From Leptodactylus fallax (lineage: Eukaryota; Chordata; Amphibia; Anura; Leptodactylidae), in assembly GCA_947044405.1 (NCBI GenBank), contig CAMRHE010000206.1, forward strand, positions 1,178,001-1,242,000: a DNA stretch of 64,000 nt. The letters are read 5' to 3'. This document shows, piece by piece, positions 13,801-25,800 of the stretch (within the stretch, counting starts at the first letter, position 1; every line of letters starts with the position of its first letter). The position numbers were made by a program, and so were the translations under genes. Below the pieces are notes generated by a model. It saw nothing but the letters and a program-made list of their open reading frames with translations. It was not told where the DNA came from and did not search any database.

Positions 13801-16800
13801 ACCTGTAGAGGATGGATTTCTATGAGTGCATTGTATTCTATAATTATACAGTATCATTTGTAATTGCTTTATCTATCTGTAATTAGCTTTAAAGGGGTTG
13901 TCGAGCCCTTTGAAATATTTTACCAAAAGCTTACCAATATTTTCCTGCTTCCTGATCCCCCATCAGTTTTCTCAGTGATGATGTTTTAATATTGACATGT
14001 AGCCCAATAGTCAGTGGTTGGCTTCATCAGCCACATTTAGATGTTGTAAAGCCATGTCTGGAGGTCTGGCTACAGAGCCTGATGGGGACCCAGGAAGCAT
14101 CAGCACAGTCCATGTTACATCTGCTTTATGGATACAATTCTTCTCCAACAGAAGTCTATTTTAGGGTAGGTTCACACTTGCACAGGAGTCCGTCCGCCGC
14201 GAATCCGCCTGAAAATCTCAGGAAACTGTATAGGGAATGGATAGCGACAGGTTAGCGACGCATTGCTTAAAAACCCATTTATTTGAATGGGTTTTTAAAG
14301 CAACGCGCGGGTGTGGGCTTACACCCTCTGTCATCCTGCATGTCCGACTTTGTTTCCAGTGAAAAAACTGGATTTGCGGCGCAGAGGGTTTAAGCGCACA
14401 ACCATGCATTGCTTTAAAAACCCATTCAAATGAATGGGTTTTTAAGCAATGCGTCGAAACCTGTCGCTATCCAGTCCCTATACAGTTTCCCGAGATTTTC
14501 AGGCGGATTCACGGTGGAGGAATCCGGCGCAAGTGTGAACCCACCCTCACTAAAAAACTAGGACCCTCACGGGATAAGTATTAATTCTGGGACAACCACT
14601 TTTAAGCACTATAAAATGTCATAACCTGAAAACTTACCACACTGTCCTTGTGTGTTATGTCCAAAAAGTCTATAAGGCAAACTAATCAAGAAGGCCAAAC
14701 CATTGTATGTGACATTAACCTCCAACTCTGGTATTTCCACAACATAATTGATGCCAGATGTATACACTTTTACTCCATATTTTTTAAAGGGTGTTCCTAC
14801 AATTTCATCATTTACGACAACCTGCAGATAAATTCATAAAATAAAAAGGATAAAGCTTCCAACATGCTCTGGTTTTATCCCTGTGTTTTCTCACTAGACG
14901 TCTTGCAATTATTTGTGCACACAGTTTTTCTAGAAAAATTTCCAGGAAAATTGAAAAAAAAAAATGGTTAGGCTAGGTTCACATCTGTGCACGGCTCTCC
15001 TTCATTTTGGACTGTTGGGTGTCCGCCATTTTTATACTCAAACCGATTTCTGGCGGTTTCTGTGGCAGAAACTCCGGCACAGATGTGAATTTAGCCTAAG
15101 ACATAAAAAGCAATGTATTTAGGCCTATTCATAAATTACTAATAACCAACATGTAACATTTGGACACAGCACTTTTTCAGCTGAAAAAATCTAAAAATTC
15201 TAAAAAAAAATAAATTGTAAACCAACCAATTTTTATTTAGAGAAACGGCTTTAGGTAAATCATACTGTATTAGTGTTAATCTGACAACTGATTCTGTATT
15301 TCAGTGAGCAGCTCCTCATATTTTTGACCAATTAATGAACCTTTATGGATGCCTAGTAGGGTGGCTACTTCTTATCTGTTAGTGTCTGTGTCTTAAGATC
15401 TGTTAAATATATTATTGGCCCATCGTACCTGTAAACTTAACGGTTCCAAGGTTGTTTCTTTAATGCGTATAATCTGCGTTTCATGCTGGACAATGATGTC
15501 ACGAGGGCAGGAGACACGATCTTTGGCTCCACAATCATAGTTGTCAATGTATATTCCAAAGTTGTTAATCGTCTTTTCAATTTCCTCCACTAAGGTATAG
15601 GTGCAGTTGCCTTGAAAACTATAGTAGGTTCCATCAAAAGTGATGTAATGGGGATCTCCCCAGCCATTGCACACGCCTAGATGAAAAATTAAAGATTTAG
15701 ACTTACAAGTTATCAAATTTAGATTCTTTTATTACATGTTATATATCCACTTTTGAGGAAGGTTTCTGGAGCCCTAGCTTTAGGTGTAAGATTTTGAAGA
15801 TCACTCACAATCACACTCCCAGTGCCAACAGCAAAGGTCATCGTCTGGTACAGGTTTTGGTGGACGTCCATTAGCACACTTGATCTCTGGTGGTGGTTCA
15901 CACTTGAGTTCAATGATCTCTACTGTGTTGTTTTCCAGACACCTAGCCATGGTGCAGTTACACAGAATCCAGGTTTCATTATGCTGGAAAAACAAAAACA
16001 TATATAGTCTCATTGGATGTGATAGATACACTGGGGTCAATTTATCAAGGCTGGTGTTTCCTACGACTGACCTCTTATTAATTCTGGTGCATTTTGCAAG
16101 TGCAAATGCATTTTGCAGAATTGAAATCTACGACAGTCCCTGACTATATAGGATATAACTCACACCAGTTTTTTGGAGTGAGTTATAGCAAACTTATTGG
16201 GCTGGGGGCACCCTCACCCTGGCCTGACTTGATCTCCAACCTGTTCTGCCCATTTTTCTAAAAAGTGGCAAGCAGATGTGAAAATGGAAGAAGTGCTGTT
16301 TGCCGTTTTTAATACATTATTATGTGGGTGCTGATGTATTCTGTGAAATGATAACAATCTAAGCAGGTAATAGAAGAGGGGTCCATAGACTTCACTAACT
16401 TTTTTTCTTTTCATTTTTTGTAAAATAATCTGATGTGACATTGCAATTCTACTAGCATCAATGGCATTGTACTGACCCTTTAGCTTCACTCATGAAAACT
16501 ACCTAGGAAATGCACATATACATGTGACGTTTACTCACCTCACGATATGGATCAAATGGACAACCAGGTTTTTTACTTGTTGACACAACCATAGATGTTG
16601 TAGTTGTGGGCTTTGTTGTAGATTTTGTAGTTGACTTTGTAGTGGTAGTAGTTAGTGATGTAGTATTGGTTATGATTTCCGGCGTTGGGGTGGTTCCTGG
16701 TGGTGTTGTTAATTCTGGTGTGGGAGTACTTTCCGTTGTGGTGGTGGTAAATGTTGGTGGTGGTGTACTTCCTGGTGATGTTGTAAATTCAGGTGTAGGA

Positions 16801-19800
16801 GTACTTTCTGTTGTTGTGGTTGTTGTGGTGGTGGTGGTAAATGTTGGTGGTGGTGTGCTTCCTGATGATGTTGTAAATTCTGGTGTAGGAGTACTTTCTG
16901 TTGTTGTGGTAGTAAATGTTGGTGATGGTGTGCTTCCTGGTGTTGTCGTTTCTCTTGTTGTTGTAGAGGTTTCCACAGGTGGAGTTGTAGTTGATTCAGT
17001 AGTAGTTGGAGTAGGACTTAAGGTAGTACTTGTGGTGGTGGGTGTGGTACAAGTCCAGTTATGAACATGTAGTCTACAGTCATTGCTGCAAATGATTTTG
17101 TAGCACCAAGGATGATTTGAAGTAACTATTATTGCGCCTGGAGGTTAAAAAACAACAAATAGTTCATTTCTGTTTTTTTTTTTTTTTTTTTTTACTTGGA
17201 AATTAAAAATTTTTCTCCTTGCTTATACCCTGCTCCATATGTCAATTTTTGTTTATATGGTTATTAGAGGGGGATCAAGAATGGGGCCTAAAGAGTAAGT
17301 GAATCAGCTCTGTGTAAACTGGCTACTAGACAGGGGCTATATAGTGACTGAAGGTCATGTACAAATCGAGAATGGATTGATCACTATTACAGTTTTTAAA
17401 GGAAGTCTATCATCTCCAACAAGCATACTTAACTGCAACCAGCATCTTACTGAGCACGTTACAGTGATAAACTTTGTACCTTTGTTATCCGTGTCATTTT
17501 TGTAGATTTGGAAAAGGCAACTTTGAAGTCTTATGCAAATGAGGCAGTTGGTGCACTTAGGGCAGGCCTTCTGTTTCCTGGAGCACTGCTCTGGCCATTC
17601 TGATCTCTACCACCTCCTACCTGTGTCACCCCTTGCAGTGGGAGTTGATCCTCCCACTGCAATGACATCATCTATCCTACTAAGCAGCAAGATCAGTGCT
17701 CCAAGAGTTGAAGTCCTGCCCCCCACTGCATCAACTGCCTTATTTGCATAAGACTCCAAAGTTGTTTTTCTCCAAATGTACAAAAGTGACATACATAACA
17801 TAGGTACAGGCGCATCTCAATAAATTAGAATATCTTTGGAATGTTTATTTATTTCAGTAATTAAATTAAAAAAGTGACCTCCTATATTTTCTAGATTCTT
17901 TACACACAGATTATTCTATTTCAAGTGTTTTATTTCTGTAAATGTTGATTATGGATTACATGTAATGAAAACCAAAATCTAAGAAAATTTGAATATTGTA
18001 AAAAAGTTCAGCATTGTAAATTCAGTGTCACCTGCCAAGGTTTCCTAAGCCTTTAAATGGTCCCTCAGTCTGGTTCAGTAGGACACACAATCATGGAAGA
18101 TGCTGATTATCAATTTAATTAACAAATTACTGAAATGAATGAACGTTTCAAAGATATTCTAATTTATTGAGATGCACCTATATATTGCTTATCTCTGTAA
18201 TGTGCTCTGTAACACAATGGTGACAGTTAAACTTAAGACGATTCTGTTTCTGCTTTCCTAACCTATAGAGAACAAATCTACCTAGTTATGTGGTCATGGA
18301 CTTGACCCCATATTGTTCCTTGAACAAAAGACCATACCCTTATAGGACTTGATTCTATATACTTACTTAATCATGGGGGTTTATTCATTTTTGCTAATTG
18401 TGTGCTAGTCCACTTTGTTTCTATTTCATTGTTCCCTATATCGAGCAGTAGACACCCATGTTCTCAGGATCAATGGGGGTCTCAGCAGCCAGACCCCCAC
18501 CGATCAGCTATATATCCTCTATCCTATTGTTAGAGGATGTGTAACGTCTCTGCCTGTTCGGGTCTCGGCGCTGCCCTCCGCTCGCACGCTGTGGCGAAGG
18601 AGGCGTGTTCAGTTTGATTCCTTGCGTAGGTTTCTTGTTGCTCAGACTGAACATGGTCCTAGACAATTTAATGGATTTCCGGCCACACCCGTGTTCTGAG
18701 CATTTCTCTCTGGACTGCATGGAGTTAATCTCTTCCTGCCTGTGTGATTGACAGCCTGTGTACCTATCAGGTCTGGGGCTGGTCCCAGACTTTCTATAAA
18801 CAGGTTGTCAGCCCTCACATGGTCACCGGTTATTGCACTGTCTTTGCCTGCTCTCCTTGTTATATCCCTTGCTACCTTGTTACCTGATTCTCTGACCGTT
18901 GGCTTTCCTTGTGACTATTCTCTTGGATTTTGACTTTGTACTGCATTGCTCGTTTGTTACCGACCCCTTGGCTTGCTCACTATTCTTCTGTGTTGTCTTG
19001 TCCTGTTCTTTGTGTCACTTACTCAGTATAGGGCTCGTCTTCTGGTTGTCCTTTTACCGTTTAGGGTAACTGAGGCAATAGGAAGGGACAGTGGCTGGGG
19101 TGAGATTAGGGCTCACTTGTCTCTGTCCTTCCTCCCAGACCACTGCAGTAGTGTCAGGGTATTGCTACGGTTGGCAAGACCCTAACAGGATGGATATTCT
19201 TTGTGACATAACCCCTTTAAGAAACTGATTTTGACTTTGCCAGTTTAAATTAAAAACCTGTAAAACTGATATTGGGACTGAATTAACATTAAATGCTAAA
19301 TTTTCAGATCTGGCAATGGCATACCTGGTGGATATGCTGTCCCATTGTACATGCAGACACATTCTGTGGTCGATGTGATGGTTGTCTCAGATGTGGTTGT
19401 GGTTCCTGGAGTTGTAACAGAACTAGTAGAAGTCGTTGTTGTAGGACTAGTAGATGATGGTTCACCAGTTGTGTATTCTGATGTTGTCTCAGACGTCGAA
19501 GAAGGTGGTGTACTTGTCGTTGTGGTAGTAGATTCAGTAGGTATGTATAATGTTGTACTTTCACTTGTAGTAGTTGGTTTGATGGTAGTTGTGCTGGTGG
19601 TTGTAGGTGATGTGGTTGTCCTAGTGGTTGAATTTTCAAAGGTTGAGGTTGTTGTGGGTGATGTGACATATGAAGGTATGACAGTGGTGGTTGTAGCAGT
19701 ACCATTCCCTGGCAAGACCAGAATGAAAAATACATTAAGAAACGCACTTACCAATTTATTTGCTATGCAAAGCTTATGTGACTGCTGTAAATTATATGTT

Positions 19801-22800
19801 ATACATCTATTCAAAGTTTTCTTTTTGTGACAACGTTTAGAATAAGTTGTCTCATATGGGCCTTAACACCATTTATGTCAAATTGTTATCATTCAGATAG
19901 AATACAAAATTACATGTTTAAAGAGAAAGTGGTCTCATCAAAAAATTTTTGGTCCCCCAATTTGTACTTAGACAAGTCATTAAAGAGGACCTTTCATGTC
20001 CTCATCAATGTGCAGTATTATATACCACTAGAGAGCTTACAGTGCGCTGAATTCAGAAGGACAGGCCTTACAGTGTTGCTGGGCTGTGAAGAACACCCCC
20101 TTGACTGTACTCTAACATAGCCTTGTACTGTCAGAGGGGGCGTTCCTTACTGACAAGTGATGACGCTGAGCTGTAAGGCCCAGCCTTCTGACCGTGGGGA
20201 GATATTGGTACCGATATCTCCAGCGCTGGGGCACATACTGGGAATGCCTACTTTCTAGCAGTATATAATACCGCACCTTGATGAGGACATGAAAGGTCCT
20301 CTTTAAAGAATTTGAGGGCAATTGCCAAGCATCCCAGACTTGTAGGGACTGTAGTTGCTTTCCCAGGAATTTTTTTTTAACAAATCCATATCACCTTAAC
20401 AGTTAAATAGTTTAGGAAAATCTGCAAAAAAAAAGGGGGGGGGGGGGGGGGGGGGGGGTGAATATACGGACAGCATTTTTCAGGATGTAAATGTTCCTGT
20501 CATGCTGGCCTTATGGTCAGGTCTGCTCTGCACTGGTAGCTCAAATGGCACAAAAAATATTGGTTCAATTTTATGAAAACTTTTTTAGGTCGGAGCCCCA
20601 CGTAATGTAAGCACCTCAATTTTGCCTTTACAGTCTCCGAAAAGTGGATGGGAATCTAGATAATCCCATTCACACATTGCAGAAAATAATCCGCAGCGGA
20701 AATGCAGTGATTTGACTAACGCTTGTGTTTTTGCAAATTGCAGCATGTCAATTATACCTATGGGAACGCTGGGGGTTTCTGTATAGGTATAATGGAAGCT
20801 GAAAGTCCTCAGAGGACTGGCGTTTCCACCACTGTTTTTCTCGCATCGCTTTTTGGCTGCAGTCCGTCACGTGGGGCCGTATCTCTAAAGAGAAATTGAC
20901 ATAGTTGCCCACAGTAAGGATGCGGTCACACCAGCATTGGGTGACCATTCAGGAATTCGGTCCCCCAAGCAGGACTTTTCTCTCCGCCCATTGTGGGCGG
21001 AAACCTGGTGGGTCTCTGCAGGTAACCCCTTTATAAGCAGATAGAGTTTCCATTTTTTCGGGTCCCCAAGTGGACCCAAAGAATGGAGTCCCGAATGCTA
21101 GTGTGAATCTAGCGTCACCAATCACAGCACAGCTTTCATTTTTCAAAAGCACTATAAGAAATGAACTCTGTGCTGTGATTGGTTGCTTTGGGCCTCAAAG
21201 ATCAGTTTTGCACTAAGTCAGTTTTCATAAATCTGCCCTAGTATTTGTTGTGCAATTTGAGCTACCAGTTCAGACCAGACCTGACCTTAAGTCCAGCTGC
21301 TAAGGGGCATTTACAGTCGGAAAATATGCAGTCCCTATGTTGGCCATGTGATGCTTGTTGAAAAAAAAAAAAAAAGTCCATCACACGTAGTATGATGGTG
21401 TAAGCAAGCAATAGTGAACTTAGTAGTTGAGGTTCTTCATGATGTTAATTTATTGTTATACTTACCTTGAGGTGCAGATGGTATTGTGCGTGGACTTGTA
21501 GGTGATGGTGATTTGATATTAGCACTAAATACTATAGGAAAATAACAATACTAGTGTTACATAGCACAGATTTAAAGATACTATAGACAATCCTCTAATC
21601 CAGATTAGAATTAAAATCTACATACTGTACCTATAATCCTTTATAACATGAAACAAAATTTATTGTTTTTGTTTAACCAAGTAGATCCTATATAACTACA
21701 GTATAATAGAACCCTATTAATTACTAATATCAGAATGATTTTAATGGGAAAAAACCTTTCCTAGAAAAATAAATCCCTTCTAGTGACCACTGCCCTCACA
21801 TCTAAATTTACATGCTTTTGGTTATCACGGCATGACTGCAATCTATATCAGAATTTTATGTGATTTCTATTGGTTCATATTCAGGGTGCAGCAGACCAGA
21901 ATGAGTTACGGTGTCATCTGTTGCTCTCATCCATCATAAGATAGAGATCCGCCAAAACTGTGGGTACCCTCAAACACCGGCAGACCCCATAGACTATAAT
22001 GGGGTCTGCCCAGTGTCCACCGGTTTCAGTATAAAAGGCTCTAGAGGACTTTTCTCTCTGGCAACCTCTGACGGTTTGGTTTCTGAGGCACATTCTCCAA
22101 CAGAGACTCTGGCGCAGGTGTGAATTTAGCCTTAACATATATGTACTGTATACAGCAACTTGCTATGTTACTGACATTTTGACAGGTCTCCAGGGGTTAT
22201 AGTGGTTGCTGTGTTATCAATCTCCAGGTTACCAGGTTCTGGTCCCTGAGGGGGCCCCAAATATTTCTCTTCTGCATAAAATGTAGCAGTATTCTAAATG
22301 GCACAAGGTAAGTAAAGTTCCCATTACAGATTTTACACCAGGGCCCGAGAGATTCTGCATGTGGCCTTGTTACTTTCAGGAATGTTTACATACGCTAGAT
22401 TCACACTAGTTTTCGGCTTTCCGTCCCCAAGCGGACCCAAAAAAAACAGAGAGCTAACCTGCCTAAAATAGACTATAATGGGGTCCGCCGGGCTTCTGCG
22501 GGAAAAATGCGGATAGAAAAGTCCTGCTTGTAGGACTTTTCTCTCCACATATTTTAAGTGGGTTCGGAGATGGAAACCCTGAACGAATAGCGAGTATTAT
22601 TGTGAACCTAGCCTTAGAATCTCTTCTGCCTACCACCTCTGGAGACCCTAGTTGAGGATGGTTTTGGAACAACCAGGTCTAAAGGATTCACAGAGATTAG
22701 ATAGCAATGCCTTGAATGCCAGTGAATTAGAGAGTGATATTGAATGTAAGGTATTGTTGTAATGGCTGGTTGCCAGAAATTTGCCTTTAGAGCCCCTTTT

Positions 22801-25800
22801 GGAACTTGAATCTCTTTTTTTCTGTAACTTCACTACTAAATAAACTTTCACCTGCTTTTATAGACTGTAAGGCTAGGTTTCCGCTATCCGTAGACCCCAT
22901 AGGCTATAATGTAACCTGGTGTAGGGTGTAATTCAGTCTTTGAAGGCTTTTGTAATGATATTGTGTTGAATTGGTTTAAACCCATATTGGAATCCTTAAC
23001 CAAATTGAAGGTAAGTTAAGCATGGACACATCTGTATATCCACAAGATATTTCATAAATGTTTTAAAACTGGGGCTATCACATCCAGAACTCCCACCAAA
23101 AGCATAAATGTCCCCTGACTGTTTATCCATCAAGTAAGATAGTGTTAACATGTTAATGCACCATAGTTCATTATGGTGCATTAACATTATTATAGCTAAT
23201 AATGTTCAATGTACACTACAGGTCTGAAAAAAGGTTAAAAAAATTACAAAAAGTTGGTTTAAAACGCAATTTTGGCTGCAACACATATCACATTCACTGC
23301 ACGTTCACTTTTTTACATCGCAGCTTAACAAAAGCGAATAGGGTCTCTGGATTTCTTGCTACTGTTGTATTGTAGTGACAGCAGCCCGTGAGTCACAACA
23401 TAACCCCATTCGCTTATACTACGTAGCTATGTACATTAGTGAAAGTGCAATCTTTAGTCACGTGATCATATCACAGCCAAAGTTGCCATGTAGTGCTAGC
23501 CTTAAACAGCTTATTTACATACACATTTATGACCCCACAAAATATACACTAAATATCTTGTTCCTTATATTATTCTTACTTGTTGTGGTCACCGATGTAT
23601 TTGTTGTTGGTTCTATAACAGTTGGAGTTGAAATCTCTGGAGTAGTTGTAGTCGCTGAGGTGGTGGTTGTAGTCGGTGATGTAGTTGTAGTCGCTGAGGT
23701 GGTGGTTGTAGTCAGTGATGTAGTTGTAGTCGCTGAGGTGGTGGTTGTAGTCGGTGATGTAGTTGTAGTCTCTGAGGTGGTGGTTGTTGTTGGTGATGTA
23801 GTTGTAGTCTCTGAGGTGGTGGTTGTAGTTGGTGATGTGGTTGTAGTCTCTGAGGTGGTGGTTGTTGTTGGTGATGTAGTTGTTGTTGACTCTGTAATGG
23901 TTGTAGTACTTGTAATGACAGGAGTAGTTGTAGTCGCTGAGGTGGTGGTTGTTGGTGATGTAGTTGTAGTCTCTGAGGTGGTGGTTGTTGTTGGTGATGT
24001 AGTTGTACTTGTTGGACTTGTAGTAGTTGGAGAGGTTGAAGTATAGCAATAATCAGGTAGAGGACGGCAGCAGTGTACACTGATCTGATAGTTGTGGCAC
24101 ACAGGATTGAACCCTATAAGATCCTTGTTGTTACAGATGAGCCCAATGGAGACATCACAAGTCACCATCTGTCCCAGCTGGTTTAGTGGCTTATCTGGGA
24201 ATTTCTGTGCTCTGCAGGTAATGTTGTCTGGCCTCTTATCACCCTCACACACTTGAAGTCCAGCATTCTGGATGTTCTCGTAGGTCTCATATTCTCCTCC
24301 AGTGGGTCCAGGTACAGGACGACTCACATCAAACCATTCTGACCATGTACAGTCAGGATCACAATTTGGAGTTGCTAAATGAAATAGGAGAAAACACATA
24401 GACATTTACCAAGTAAATAATGTAGACTTAGTATAAGTGCTAGTGAAGAAATGAGAGATTAGACTTTACTGTTTGTAGACTATTAGTAATGGTGAACACA
24501 AGTATTACAGGCCCTCATTCTTAGGGGCCCATTTCCCATGTTTCTTCACAGATAGTGATATTACTACTATTCTTTCCATAGTATATACTATGATTTCAGT
24601 AATAAAGATTCTAGTTTTTATATCTGCACTTTCACACCTGTCGTTTTGCTTCAATGTTATGTAGTTCTTGAAAGCCATGTCAGAAGTGGATTGGGAAAGG
24701 GATATTCTGGTTATTACAAGGATAGGGGATCACAAAATCATCACCAATCACAAGAGCACTGGTCCCGTGTGTCCCATATAAAGCAACAGGTCGCACATGT
24801 ACATTTCTGTTCCATTCAAATCTATAGGACCGCAGATTGGTACAGATGTATCAGATTTAACCTGAATTTCTGCTCTGTGATAAGATTTCCTGCTGCAGTA
24901 AGTTATCACAGATGACAACAAAAGCCAGTGGAAAATCTTTGAAAAAATGTGTGCCACTGTGTTATGTGTCATTTTAAACTTTGCTACATCTGGAGCTCTC
25001 AGCTTGTCTTCAGTAGTCTCATAGAGATGACTGCAGCAAACACATACATAATGTACTGCTCCATTTATATGGGGCACACAGGAACCCATCGGAGGAGATT
25101 CTAGCATATGCAACTTTGTCTCTCCAGTCAGTGTGAGACTGAGTAGTCGAGCGCTATCTCTGGCATTCCAATAGAATTGAATGAAGCGACAATGCACATG
25201 GGTGTCCTACTGCTCCATTCATATTTGGTAAATGTGAATTTAGAATGTGAGATTTTCCATTGTTTCACGGTGCAAATACATGTACAGCATTAATGGTTAG
25301 CACAGCTTGTGTTTTTTTAATCTGTTCCACACAAAATGTGACTTACTTGAAGATGTGGATGTGGTTGTAGTCTCAGAGGTTGTTGTTGTTATTGGTGATG
25401 TGGTTGTAGTCTCTGAGGTGGTGGTTGCTGGTGATGTAGTTGTAGTCGCTGAGGTGGTGGTTGTTGGTGATGTAGTTGTAGTCTCTGAGGTGGTGGTTGT
25501 AGTTGGTGATGTGGTTGTAGTCTCTGAGGTGGTGGTTGTAGTTGGTGATGTAGTTGTAGTCTCTGAGGTGGTGGTTGTTGGTGATGTAGTTGTTGTTGAC
25601 TCTGTAATGGTTGTAGTACTTGTAATGACAGGAGTAGTTGTAGTCGCTGAGGTGGTGGTTGTTGGTGATGTAGTTGTAGTCTCTGAGGTGGTGGTTGTTG
25701 TTGGTGATGTAGTTGTAGTCTCTGAGGTGGTGGTTGTTGTTGGTGATGTAGTTGTACTTGTTGGACTTGTAGTAGTTGGAGAGGTTGAAGTATAGCAATA

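Noticed and set aside
23375..24046. Plus-strand frames rich in valine ([14 protein letters not shown]) here and at 25307, 36644, 45008, 16606, 19345 and 50131
   Set aside because: They are complements of the Thr-codon repeats of muc2 PTS exons, with no domain of their own.
24748..25197. 149-codon minus-strand frame, repeated at 37801-38250
   Set aside because: Lies in a muc2 intron; its two copies are identical because the whole block is a recent duplication, and older paralogous introns break the frame. No family features.
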